DNA from: Desulfocapsa sp.
GTDB lineage: Bacteria > Desulfobacterota > Desulfobulbia > Desulfobulbales > Desulfocapsaceae
DNA: 52,331 bases
NCBI GenBank assembly: GCA_030145625.1
Contig: JAQYVF010000028.1
Coordinates: 1 to 52,331, forward strand
Reading direction: 5' to 3'
Below are positions 18,275 to 28,000 of this stretch, piece after piece; within the stretch, counting starts at the first letter, position 1, and each line of letters starts with the position of its first letter. Made by a program: the position numbers and the translations under genes. The notes under the pieces are model-generated. The model saw only the letters and a list, made by a program, of their open reading frames with translations, had not been told where the DNA came from and did no database searches.

Positions 18275-19450
18275 TTAAATTTTTCCCATGGAATCAAGCC
18301 CATTATCAACATGATCACAAAATACCTGAAATCCATAGAATTGATCAATGATCTTTTTCCCCTTGCGCTCCAAGGAATGCCTCAGAGAGGGGTCTTTAAC
18401 AAGCTCTACAATCCCTGAAATCAAATCACATGGTTCATCTGCAATATAAAGGGCATCGTAATGTTTCAATTTATCATCAAATCCTCGTACTGCATGCTGC
18501 GCAGCTACAAGCGTTCGACTATATGACAAGGATTCCATTACTTTAATTTTTGTACCAGCACCATCCCATAAAGGAACAACCGAAACACAAGCCCCTTGAT
18601 ACTCCTCTTCAAGGTTATCTACAAATCCAATTGCAAAAACACCTTTGACCCTAGACCACTTTTTCTTGTAATATTCAGGGAGAGCCGAGCCAACAACACG
18701 CAACGTTGCGTTAGGCAGCTGTCCAACAATTAATGGCCATTGAAACTCGATAAAGTCATCCAAACCTTTAAGGTTGACCTTATGATTGAAAGAACCAACC
18801 CATAACACACGGCTATTACTAGGTGAAGGAATGTAATCCTGACACGCTATTTGCGGAAAAAAAGTGTTTGGCACGATTGACGTTCCGTCCATGTTCAATC
18901 TGATCTGATCTTGAAAACTCACAACCCACCTCTGGGTATATGAATTGACCAATTCCGCATAAATAGAACATATCTGACGATATTTCAGATAAATAAAAGG
19001 TCTTAGGTAAAATGGTGTGGTGTTCGCTTTTAGCCGATTCAAAATTACTGAGTCATCCATATCATCTATGTCAATAATTGATGGCTTAATCAATGAAACC
19101 CCTGCACGATGGCTGGTTTTTAGATATCGTCCGATAATAAGATTGTAGCCTCCGTCCATAAAGACTTCTGCAATGGATGCATGCACTGTCTTGTCTGTGC
19201 TATATTCATGCCTGCTGTGCATAAATAGACGTTTAGCATTTTTTAAAAATGCTCCATCCTCTTTCAATGAATGATAACCCGCAATGGAATAGCCATTATT
19301 TATTAAAAAATCGACTTCTTGTTGTCCCCTCAACATAAAAAGATCAACTTTATGGTTTCGCGCGAGTGCTTTAATTAGAAGGTTAGTCCGTTGACTACTC
19401 CCTGCAATTGCCGGTATCGGCATATTATATGTCACAAATAATATTTTCAT
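18275..19450 (-). CDS. GT-B glycosyltransferase (family 4-like)
   Basis: A 391-residue GT-B protein. It starts MKILFVTYNMPIPAIAGSSQ (N-terminal domain with the glycine-rich loop). It has RVLWVGSFNHKVNLKGLDDF at the start of the donor domain, VPLWDGAGTKIKVMESLSYSRTLVA as the donor-binding E-containing segment, and a C-terminal helix. GAGTKIKVMES is typical of the subgroup common in exosortase-linked EPS clusters. It is separated from the upstream genes by 293 bp holding only a small remnant, so it may have its own promoter. Donor unknown. Confidence 0.82.
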   Translation of the reverse strand: MKILFVTYNMPIPAIAGSSQRTNLLIKALARNHKVDLFMLRGQQEVDFLINNGYSIAGYHSLKEDGAFLKNAKRLFMHSRHEYSTDKTVHASIAEVFMDGGYNLIIGRYLKTSHRAGVSLIKPSIIDIDDMDDSVILNRLKANTTPFYLRPFIYLKYRQICSIYAELVNSYTQRWVVSFQDQIRLNMDGTSIVPNTFFPQIACQDYIPSPSNSRVLWVGSFNHKVNLKGLDDFIEFQWPLIVGQLPNATLRVVGSALPEYYKKKWSRVKGVFAIGFVDNLEEEYQGACVSVVPLWDGAGTKIKVMESLSYSRTLVAAQHAVRGFDDKLKHYDALYIADEPCDLISGIVELVKDPSLRHSLERKGKKIIDQFYGFQVFCDHVDNGLDSMGKI

Positions 19451-19555
19451 TTCAACTTCTTTTAAAAATGTAATGCATCAGCAAGAAATCCGGAAAATGT
19501 TACCACTGATTTAGTAGAGTTACATTCTTCTAAATATGGTTAACTTTAGGTCACT

Positions 19556-19711
19556 TCATACTCCAACAGGGACCAAAAAAATAGCAAATCCCCCATTATA
19601 GGTTGTAAAATTGTCTGGACCACTTTCCCCTTCCTTTTCCACGCTATAAATCCCAAAAATATAGTTCATAGCCACATCCACACTACCCGTCTTCTTTCCC
19701 TGCCCATGTCC
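19556..19711 (-). pseudogene. Possible small gene remnant (C-terminal fragment)
   Basis: In the 293-bp gap one minus-strand frame reads GQGKKTGSVDVAMNYIFGIY, then YNGGFAIFLVPVGV and a stop. The alternating hydrophobic pattern and terminal hydrophobic strand resemble the end of an outer-membrane or secreted beta protein, but I do not recognise a family. It lacks a start codon with a ribosome site. It may be chance. Confidence 0.25.
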
Positions 19712-19743
19712 TTAGCCTTTTGGTTAGCAGTAGTAAAAAAACA

Positions 19744-20754
19744 TCACCATTGAAATATACGTTTTAGGAACAATCTTCTAGCCTGCAAACGAACAACCAC
19801 CATGTAAAGACAGTGCAACAATCGAAAAGGAAAACGTAGCAATATAACCACAATAGATGTCTTTTTACCACCAAACAATTGACTAAAGACATTATTGCCA
19901 GCCAGAGCACTCCTTGCCGGATGCTGTTGATGTATGTCAATACTTCGATCAATCCCCACAGACTCTGCAAATTTCCATAAGAGATCAAGTCGTTCCTGAA
20001 CCGATTTTGCTGCCCATAGGTCACTATAGAAAGCAGCATTGAATTCGCAACCTAGGGCGAGTCGCACATCGTGCTGAAAAAACTCATAAAGAGAGCCTGG
20101 GACCTCAAAAAAGTGGCTTACCTGTTGGCTAGCCTTTACTAATTCCGGCCTTCCCTGGTGAGAAAAGAGTCCTGTCACCAAACATGCCGACAAAAAACCA
20201 TCTTCGACTAGGCATGGAACAGGAAGACGGATTTGACGAACGATATCAGTCTTAACAGCATATAGCTGACCGCAAATCGGTCCATCTCGATGATTACGAC
20301 CAATCCGACATGCAACTACTCGTAGGAATGGATTATGACGAAGTCGGTTCAAATCCTTTATCGGACGGCTTGTTATGGCAACCGCATTGCTATGATACAG
20401 GTCATCAAGCAAATTTAAGAGTGCATCACTATCCTTAAGACGTATATCTCCATCCATAAAAATAACAAACTGTGAATTGGCATGAATATCTTTCACAAAT
20501 CGATTCCAAGTGCGTGACTTACCTGCCTCCGGGAAATCATCCACCACGGTAAGTGGACGTATACGCTCCTGTGTAGCAACAGTATCCCGGGCAACAGACA
20601 CAGTATTGTCCCGGCAACCATTGCACAAAACATGAATTCGAAGTTCTATGTCAGCTTGCACAATGAGGGATTGTCGAGCCAAATCGTCAAGTAAAAATCC
20701 AATTCCACGTTCTTCATTATATGCAAAAATGCCCACATCAACGTATCGCACCAC
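19744..20754 (-). CDS. Family 2 glycosyltransferase
   Basis: A 336-residue GT-A enzyme. It begins VDVGIFAYNEERGIGFLLDDL, has LCNGCRDNT in the nucleotide-binding loop and FIMDGDIRLKDSDALL as the DxD site. A later SQQVSHFFEVPGS and a hydrophobic C-terminus (SIVVILLRFPFRLLHCLYMVVV) follow. The start is GTG (two in tandem), preceded by AGAGG at suitable spacing. It lies 18 bp downstream of the polymerase gene. Substrates unknown. Confidence 0.82.
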   Translation of the reverse strand: MVRYVDVGIFAYNEERGIGFLLDDLARQSLIVQADIELRIHVLCNGCRDNTVSVARDTVATQERIRPLTVVDDFPEAGKSRTWNRFVKDIHANSQFVIFMDGDIRLKDSDALLNLLDDLYHSNAVAITSRPIKDLNRLRHNPFLRVVACRIGRNHRDGPICGQLYAVKTDIVRQIRLPVPCLVEDGFLSACLVTGLFSHQGRPELVKASQQVSHFFEVPGSLYEFFQHDVRLALGCEFNAAFYSDLWAAKSVQERLDLLWKFAESVGIDRSIDIHQQHPARSALAGNNVFSQLFGGKKTSIVVILLRFPFRLLHCLYMVVVRLQARRLFLKRIFQW

Positions 20755-20772
20755 ATACCTCTTCTCTTTGAG

Positions 20773-22107
20773 TTAGCAAATCACAGAGCCAACCTTCTGG
20801 GCTTCTTTTTTTTGGGATAAATACCAACCAACAAGTGCCCCAGAAATCATTATATAAATCGGATTCACCATCGCATTAACCAGGCAATCAATCATAAAAC
20901 AAATCACTACCAGGCTAAGAACTACGGAATCAGGGATAAATAAATTTTGATTTTCGGCCTTCTTCATTGATTGTAATACAAGCCAAGGCCCTATCAGCAT
21001 TGAACCGACAAAAGAAACAAGCCCCAAGAAGCCTTTGGAAATGAGAATAATTATCCAAAGTGCGTCTATGGCCTTGATCATTCGTCTTCCTGTTTCAGGA
21101 TCGATAGGCCAGCCCCGAGAATATCCTCCCCAGCCGAACAGGGGGCTTTCCATAGCTCGTTCAAGGAACAAATCTTCCTGCAAGAGTCGAAAGCTCAACG
21201 AGCTAACTCGTTCAGGGTCAAAAATCGTGGCAGCTACCATTTCAACATCCTGCCCTGACAGTACCCCTGAAATACGTAGAGCTAGATAGAGGGGAACTCC
21301 AAGCAACAAGAAAAGAAAAATTTTGTTACTACGGCGCATAAAATAGCAACCACAACCAAGGGTCAGAAAAAACCAACCATTTGCGGATTTACAAAGCAGA
21401 GAAGTTATTACTAGTAGCATAACAAAAAGCGACATTGGTATCCCTTTAAGGCATTTAATAATGCGGCTTCGCCATAACCAGAAGGCAATAGTGGAGGAAT
21501 TTGCCATCCACAGAGCAACCATCAAGCCGTGTTGCAGAAAGACAATGGGACGCCAACCACCATATCGCCAATGTTGTTTCCAATCATGTGGGAAGAACCC
21601 ATACAATATTTTGCTAAGCTGAGGGCTCATCCTTACTTCAAAAAGGCACAAGAATACATATAATATCCCCCCAAATACAATACCCAGACACAAATCTCGT
21701 AACTTCTCATGGCTAGTAATGTAGATCCGTCCGGCGAGATAGGGAACTAACCACCCCACGAAATGCCCCCAAGCGGTAGACAAGCCATCATACAAACCAA
21801 GTTGATTGGTCAGGGAAGTGATAATGGGAGAAAGGCACCAGATAACCATGGGAAGATCATAGATCTTCCAGGAAAAAAAAGTTACCTGTCTCTTACCTGA
21901 CAGACGACCACCAAGAATCAGACCTAGGGCAATTGCTGTGCTTTTTGAATATTCGGGAAGACCAGGCAAATTATACACAGCCGTGGGCAACAACAGCCAG
22001 CCGCCAATAACGATAAAAAGAACAGCCCGGTGCGGTTTAAGGCAATTAAAGAGAATGACTGCTAATGGAACCCAGCCAAAAAGCATTATTGGCACGAGAA
22101 TAGTCAT
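20773..22107 (-). CDS. O-antigen ligase/polymerase-like (Wzy) membrane protein
   Basis: A 444-residue protein with about 10-12 transmembrane segments. The large periplasmic loop contains MESPLFGWGGYSRGWPIDPETGR, matching the xPLFGxG motif of the O-antigen ligase/polymerase superfamily (PF04932). It probably polymerises the lipid-linked repeat units at the periplasmic face. It is the only polymerase candidate in the window. It starts 4 bp after the WecG-STAS gene, indicating translational coupling. Confidence 0.8.
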   Translation of the reverse strand: MTILVPIMLFGWVPLAVILFNCLKPHRAVLFIVIGGWLLLPTAVYNLPGLPEYSKSTAIALGLILGGRLSGKRQVTFFSWKIYDLPMVIWCLSPIITSLTNQLGLYDGLSTAWGHFVGWLVPYLAGRIYITSHEKLRDLCLGIVFGGILYVFLCLFEVRMSPQLSKILYGFFPHDWKQHWRYGGWRPIVFLQHGLMVALWMANSSTIAFWLWRSRIIKCLKGIPMSLFVMLLVITSLLCKSANGWFFLTLGCGCYFMRRSNKIFLFLLLGVPLYLALRISGVLSGQDVEMVAATIFDPERVSSLSFRLLQEDLFLERAMESPLFGWGGYSRGWPIDPETGRRMIKAIDALWIIILISKGFLGLVSFVGSMLIGPWLVLQSMKKAENQNLFIPDSVVLSLVVICFMIDCLVNAMVNPIYIMISGALVGWYLSQKKEAQKVGSVIC

Positions 22108-22111
22108 CCAG

Positions 22112-23236
22112 CTATTTCTCTTTCATATTTAGTAGACCATGGACAGAGAAAAGCCCAAATAAGCTGTCCAGCCGACTATTCACATTAATAAAAACAAGTT
22201 TTTTACCATGTTTATGCTGGTGTTTTTCCAGGAGAAGCAGTAGACCCATGAAGGAACCATCCACAAATTCAGTCTTCTGAAAATCAAGGGTAATATCTTT
22301 GCAAGAACGTACGCAGCTAATAAAGACCTGGCGCACCGGAAAATTTTTTGTTACCTGAAGATTACGACCAAAGGAGAGGACTATTTCATTAGCAAGATCC
22401 TGCTGGATAATCCTCTTATCTGGTTGCTCTCGAATGTACTGTTTTTGCCAGGAAAGGAATTGTCTCCATAACAAAAATCGCCCCACTACCAAGCGCAGCA
22501 TTACAAAACCATCAGTGGCATACCTAGTAAACAGTTTCGGCTCCTGAATGATACGCCATGCCCATTCCATACCAGTAACCCTGAAAAACTTTGGCGCACG
22601 ACGAACAGTCCCTGCCAAAAAGTTGATAGTAGCTCCAAGATGGCTTGTAATTCCCACATGTAAATGTTTTCGGTTATGCTCAATCCATGCCGTACCTTTA
22701 TTTGCCCCAAGAGCAACAAGGAGAATATCAGGCTGCACCCTATTTATTTCATCAATAACAGCATCACTACTCATCTCTTCTACTGTACCAAAACCTGGAT
22801 TGAGAGCACCAACAGCAGTCAACCCACTAGGGCTACTATTAATTCGTTCCATTGCCAATGTTCCAACGCCTTCTTCTCCGCCAAAGAAAAAGATTGAAAG
22901 CTTTTGTTTTGTTTTTTTATCCTCATGCAATTCCTGAGTAGTACTTGAGCCTGCAACAACCTCAGTCATAGGATATCCTAATAATTTTGAGATCCAGAGG
23001 AGAGGCCGACCATCAAGAGTAATAATATCACTATTAATAATAGCTTTCCGAAACTCCAAACTCCGCGAAGATTGTACAACCCAATTGACATTTATTGTGG
23101 ACCAAACAGTAGCCTCATTCCGCTCAGTTTTTGACCGGAACCGTTTCTTTGTTGATTCAACAGTCAAATTATCTACTGGTATTCCTAAAAGGCAGTAGAC
23201 ATCTCGATTAAAATCTTTCGAAATATGGTCATTCAT
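22112..23236 (-). CDS. WecG/TagA/CpsF glycosyltransferase fused to a STAS domain
   Basis: A 374-residue two-domain protein. Residues about 15-245 are a GT26 WecG/TagA/CpsF enzyme: VYCLLGIPVDNLTVE, STINVNWVV, ITLDGRPLLWISKLLG, FFFGGEEGVGTLAME and ILLVALGANKGTAWI with HLGATINFLAGTVRRAPKFF. It adds N-acetylmannosaminuronate- or N-acetylmannosamine-type sugars to a lipid carrier in known homologues. Residues about 270-374 look like a STAS domain (DITLDFQKTEFVDGSFMGLL, then KKLVFINVNSRLDSLFGLF), the fold of anti-sigma-factor antagonists. Normal GT26 proteins are about 240-270 residues, so the extra domain is an unusual fusion. The STAS part may regulate or localise the enzyme (inference). Confidence 0.8.
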   Translation of the reverse strand: MNDHISKDFNRDVYCLLGIPVDNLTVESTKKRFRSKTERNEATVWSTINVNWVVQSSRSLEFRKAIINSDIITLDGRPLLWISKLLGYPMTEVVAGSSTTQELHEDKKTKQKLSIFFFGGEEGVGTLAMERINSSPSGLTAVGALNPGFGTVEEMSSDAVIDEINRVQPDILLVALGANKGTAWIEHNRKHLHVGITSHLGATINFLAGTVRRAPKFFRVTGMEWAWRIIQEPKLFTRYATDGFVMLRLVVGRFLLWRQFLSWQKQYIREQPDKRIIQQDLANEIVLSFGRNLQVTKNFPVRQVFISCVRSCKDITLDFQKTEFVDGSFMGLLLLLEKHQHKHGKKLVFINVNSRLDSLFGLFSVHGLLNMKEK

Positions 23237-23288
23237 GTTTAGAACAAATCTTATAGTTATACCTTTCTACTAATTCCACAGTTGTTCC

Positions 23289-24119
23289 TCAATTCTTCTT
23301 ATTATGGCTGAATAGCCTAGGGAAAATCGTTTGTTCTCTCATTGCTATTCTTGTTATGCCATGCCCCCAAAACAATTCCTTATACTCAACAGGACTGCCA
23401 AGAGTCTTCAGTTCTTCAATCATTTGACGTGCATTATTTATTGGGGAAACACGATCAAATTTCCCATGAAATACCATAATAGGTAGGTTTTTAATTTTAT
23501 GTGCTTTTGTTGGATCAGATCTACCATTTAATATGACTGCTGCAGCAAATTCTTCCGGATGTCTCGTTATTATATCCCAAGTTCCAGTCGCCCCCATGGA
23601 GAATCCCATTACATAGAGACGACTTGAGTCCACAGGTAAATTATCCTTTAATCGACCAATTAACTTCATCACCATTTGCAAATAGACACCTTCTTGAATT
23701 GCATCCTGATCATAATTGCGTAGCGGCCTTTTACCACATTTCATATCAACCCATTGGTGACCATGTGGGCATTGTGGGACTAATACATAGGATGGATATT
23801 TTTTTTGAAAAGAATCAGAAGTAAGCAGATCAACAATTCCGTTTAACTGCCTGTAATTATCATCCCCTCTTCCGCCGGCTCCATGCAAGTACAAAATCAA
23901 CGGTATTTTTCGAGAAATCTCTGAAACGGCAGGACTATAGAGGCGATACGGCAATGAAGCAGACAGTTTATCCGAATCAAAAACATGTGTTGTTGTTCTC
24001 CCAGCAACTTCACTTCTTTGTTTAACCGATATGGAAGCAACCATTCTATTCCTATAAGAAAAAAGCAATATACCGACAATGATCACTAAGAAAATTATAA
24101 AAACAACCTTATATTTCAA
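23289..24119 (-). CDS. Membrane-anchored alpha/beta-hydrolase (esterase-like)
   Basis: About 276 residues. An N-terminal transmembrane anchor (YKVVFIIFLVIIVGILLFSY) is followed by an extracytoplasmic alpha/beta-hydrolase. PLILYLHGAGGRGDD is the oxyanion-hole strand, VMGFSMGATGTWD the nucleophile elbow with Ser in GFSMG, MVFHGKFDRVSP the acid-containing strand, and LFWGHGITRIAM the probable His. It resembles feruloyl-esterase/PHB-depolymerase-like enzymes. I choose the TTG at 24119: GGGGAG lies 5 nt upstream, the anchor starts immediately, and a longer reading would overlap the SUMF1-like gene. A periplasmic role in releasing or trimming an ester-linked product is possible (inference). Confidence 0.75.
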   Translation of the reverse strand: MKYKVVFIIFLVIIVGILLFSYRNRMVASISVKQRSEVAGRTTTHVFDSDKLSASLPYRLYSPAVSEISRKIPLILYLHGAGGRGDDNYRQLNGIVDLLTSDSFQKKYPSYVLVPQCPHGHQWVDMKCGKRPLRNYDQDAIQEGVYLQMVMKLIGRLKDNLPVDSSRLYVMGFSMGATGTWDIITRHPEEFAAAVILNGRSDPTKAHKIKNLPIMVFHGKFDRVSPINNARQMIEELKTLGSPVEYKELFWGHGITRIAMREQTIFPRLFSHNKKN

Positions 24120-24151
24120 GATATCTCCCCCACATTCAAACTTTTTATCGT

Positions 24152-25060
24152 CTATTTTCTTAGTGTTGCAACCAGCCGAAATCCTATTCCACTTGCTCGA
24201 TAATCCGGCAGTTGTGAACGTCGTGCTGCAGATCGGCAAAATTTTTGCAGATAGGCCCAACTTCCTCCTCGCAGGACTCTTTCGTCTCCGGTTTCATTTA
24301 ACGGATCACATATATTATCAATATATGTTTCAGGAATTACGTTTATTCCTTCACTTCTATCCTCACACCATTCCCACACATTTCCATGCATAGCATGAAT
24401 ATTCCAGGAATTCGGTGTGTGATGTGACACCGGATAGGTCCTTCTATTTTTATGAATAAACTTGAAAGCAGGATATCTCTTATAAAGATCTAAAAATCGC
24501 CTGTCTATATTCCCTTGACGAATTGCCAATTTCCTTCCAAAGGAATACGCTTGCTGGCTCCCGGCTCTACATGCATATTCCCATTCGGCTTCTGTAGGAA
24601 GACGAAAAGAAAACTCATTTGATTGATTGAGCCAATCAATCAATTCTTGCGTATCGTTCCATGAAATACAGGTTATTGGATGATCTTCACCTTGGGGGAA
24701 ACCAGGGCGGTCCCACACACATTTTTCGGACATTTCCCAATCATACCTGGGAAGTATCCTTTGTAACTTCCAGTTTTTATTCTCTACAAGTTCCCATGCC
24801 CCCCCAGTACGTTCCGCTTCTGTCCTGTATTGTTGTTGTTCTACAAATTTACTCCAAAGATCAACTGTTACTGCTGTACTTTGAAGATTAAATCCTTTTG
24901 TGATTGACACAGTGTGCAACAGCTCCGATGGACGACGACCAGGTTCATTTTCAGAACTCCCCATCAAAAATTCACCTGCAGGAATATACACAAATGTCAT
25001 CCCCTCTACCTTCAGGATATCACCTGCCTTCAACGATTCGCCAGTCTTCACACCAAACAC
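24152..25060 (-). CDS. Formylglycine-generating-enzyme (SUMF1)-family protein
   Basis: About 302 residues of the FGE-sulfatase domain family (PF03781). Motifs: MTFVYIPAGEFLMGSSENEP, HTVSITKGFNLQSTAVT, HPITCISWNDTQELIDWLN, FRLPTEAEWEYACRAGS, MHGNVWEWCEDRS, VLRGGSWAYLQKFCRSAARR and GIGFRLV. Only one of the two active-site Cys of true FGEs seems to be present in the RGGSW...C segment, so it is probably not a formylglycine generator. The family also includes EgtB- and PvdO-like enzymes and structural or binding proteins. I choose GTG 25060 because GGAGAGGAG precedes it by 7 nt; this places it 4 bp after the PKS stop. Confidence 0.75.
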   Translation of the reverse strand: MFGVKTGESLKAGDILKVEGMTFVYIPAGEFLMGSSENEPGRRPSELLHTVSITKGFNLQSTAVTVDLWSKFVEQQQYRTEAERTGGAWELVENKNWKLQRILPRYDWEMSEKCVWDRPGFPQGEDHPITCISWNDTQELIDWLNQSNEFSFRLPTEAEWEYACRAGSQQAYSFGRKLAIRQGNIDRRFLDLYKRYPAFKFIHKNRRTYPVSHHTPNSWNIHAMHGNVWEWCEDRSEGINVIPETYIDNICDPLNETGDERVLRGGSWAYLQKFCRSAARRSQLPDYRASGIGFRLVATLRK

Positions 25061-25064
25061 CTTT

Positions 25065-28000
25065 TCACTCCTCTCCCTGAGACGATAAATCAATAGCCTT
25101 TCGCAGCCTTATACTTAACAATTTACTCAATTCCTGAGCATGCGGTTCCATGGGAACCAAACGATGACTTCCGGATATGACGTGGGTCCTAACTCCATTC
25201 AAGGCAAGCTCTTTCCAACCCATGGCGGGATCGTGTGGACTGAACAAAGACTGCCTTTTGGCCCTGAACACTTCTACTTTCACCTTGCAGGGTACAGGAT
25301 AATGTTCACGCTGCAATTTCAGATTATTTTCCATAATGTGATATCGTTCAGGATCACTCAATTCATTGATATCAAACATTTCATCAAACAAGATATGATT
25401 CGCTTTTGCAGCTCCTTCCTCATGTCGATCTAACAGAGAGTCAATTTTAAATTTCACTACCCTCCGAGTCCTTTTTAATTTGTTCGTTATGCTTAATCGC
25501 ATGCCTTTCATATCCATTTTTAAAAAATCATGAACAAAAAATGGAATATTATTCAGGAATCTCCACACATATCCTGGTGACAAGGTGATTTTCCCATAGC
25601 TGGTATTTGTCGGCCATGACTCAATCAACCCGAGAAAGGAAACTTCATCACCTGCAGCAGTCAGCTGACAGGCTATCTCATAGGCCAGTGCACCACTATA
25701 ACAGTAACCAGCCAGACAATAGGGCCCTTCGGGCTGCAATGCCTTCATCTCTTTTATATAATACGAAGCCATCTCTGAAAAAGTTGCAAACACCTTCCCG
25801 GCAGGGACACTGAAACCATATATCGGTTGTTCCTGATCAATATGTTTGGTGATATACACATAGCCCCAATGCACATTGCCATTGATGCCATGGGGGATAA
25901 ACAACTTTGGCCGGGTTTTATCGGTTCCCTCCCTCAGTAAAACAAGAGAGGTCCAATTCGGATTAAAGTCATTTCCTACAGTTAACGATTTCGCCAAAAA
26001 TCGAATTGTTTGCCCATTTGCCAAGACTTCAAGGGGAACATGTTTTCCCGACTCAACAATGATACGATCCATGACCCGAACAGCAAGAAGAGAGTCGCCG
26101 CCTAATTCAAAGAAATTATCATCAACACCAATTCTTGAAAAACCTAGCTCCTCCTGCCAAATCCCAGCAACAAATCTTTCAGCCTCAGTAGACGGTTCCC
26201 TATATTTGGTGTGTAAACCAGGGCGATCATAAAAGGGGGTGGAAACCTTCTGAGAGTTATTCTCTTTTACAAGATCGTTTTTGTTGTCCCGCACCTCATC
26301 CGATATTCCTGTCAGGCCATCCGAAACTATTTGGGCCGGATTCTTCCTGGTTATTTGCGAATCTAACCAAAATCTTTTCCCATCAAACGGATACGTCGGC
26401 AGAGGAATTTTTTGTCGCAGCTCTCCGCCTCCAAAACCTGACCAGTCCACCTTTACTCCTGCAGACCATAACTCCCCGAGACAGTTTAACAGGATAGCAG
26501 GATCATCTTTCCGCTCAACCGGTCGCCGGGTTGTTGGTAACAATAAACAATCTTTACTCTCTGGATGCAGCCTGGCAAGATTAACCAGAACCTGCCCTGG
26601 GCCCACTTCGACAAAAGATTGCCTTCCTTCCTTAAAAAGGGTATCCACACAGGGAGCAAACCGAACAGTCCGGCGTAAATGCTTGGCCCAGTATTTCGGT
26701 GATCTTGCCTCCTCATTAGTGATCCAGGTTCCACTGACATTTGAAACAAAAGGTATTTGCGGAGCACTTAAGGGAAAGGAAGAAACAGCTTTGGCAAATT
26801 CTTCTACTATGGGCTCCATCATATGCGAATGAAATGCATGTGATGTGTGTAATACTCGGCACTCAAGGCCCTTGTCCTTTGCCATTTTCTCTTTGAAGGC
26901 GATTATATCATTTTCCTCTCCTGAAACAACCGTCAGTTCCGGACCATTGATTACCGCTACAGATAAGTCAGGCGACAGCAGAGGAGTCAAATTTTCTTCT
27001 GACAAAGGCACCGCCAGCATGGAACCGGGATCAAGGTCCTGCATCATCTTGCCACGCCTGGCAACCAGAGTCAGAGCATCATCAAGGGTAAACACTCCAG
27101 CCAAACAGGCGGCGACATATTCACCAATGGAGTGGCCGACCATTGCTTTGGGGGTAATCCCCCAACTCTCCAAAAGTTTTGCCAGACTATACTCGATAAC
27201 AAAGAGGGCCGGTTGGGCAATGCGGGTCTGGTTGATAAGTTCTTTGGCAGCCGGGACGTTATCCGGACTGGGAAAGAGTATCTCACGCAGATCTAAATTG
27301 ATAAACGGCTTGAGAACTTCCACGCAATAATCAAGCTGATCCCGGAAGAGAGGCTCTGTCTTATATATCTCCTCTCCCATTCCGACATATTGCGAACCCT
27401 GGCCGGAAAACATGAAAACAACATCCTGTTTTCGTCTCTCTCCTTCCCGGGAATAAACAGGATCTACATTCCCCGAAAGGAAAGTAACAGCCTGATCTAT
27501 ATCTTTACATACGGCAGCCCACCTGTAATCAAAATGTTTGCGCCCGACCTGCAACGTATACGCCGCATCTGGCAAATCCACTTTCGGGTTATCTTGCAGA
27601 TAAGCGGCCAGATTTGCGGCTGCCCGTCCCACCCCGTCCCTGGTCCTGGCAGAAACCAATAGTAGTTGCCAGGGGCGTGACTCGCTTGCATTCTGCAAGG
27701 CAGGAGCCTCTTCCAGGACAACATGGGCATTCGTGCCACCTATACCAAACGAGCTGACCCCGGCACGGCGAGGGCCATTATCGCTCTGCCAGTCAGTTAG
27801 TTCAGTGTTCACATAAAATGGGCTGTTGGGGAAATCAATATCGGGATTTTGTTCCTTGCAATGAAGAGAAGACGGAATCTCCTTATTTTTCAAAGAAAGT
27901 GCCGTTTTAATAAGCCCTGCTACGCCAGCGGCCTGGTCAAGATGGCCAATATTTGTCTTTACAGATCCTATGGCACAATAATTTTTTGCAGCTGTCTTAA

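Noticed and set aside
24120-24260. N-terminal extension of the esterase upstream of the membrane anchor
   Set aside because: It would overlap the SUMF1-like gene and lacks a ribosome site, whereas the TTG at 24119 has GGGGAG 5 nt upstream.
25061-25093. Longer SUMF1-like protein starting at a TTG inside the PKS gene
   Set aside because: The GTG at 25060 has a much better Shine-Dalgarno sequence and the added residues are only the shifted PKS end.
26281-27330. Plus-strand frames of 160-180 codons opposite the PKS gene
   Set aside because: They mirror the AT domain coding sequence and are Ser/Arg/Pro-rich, as expected of shadow frames.
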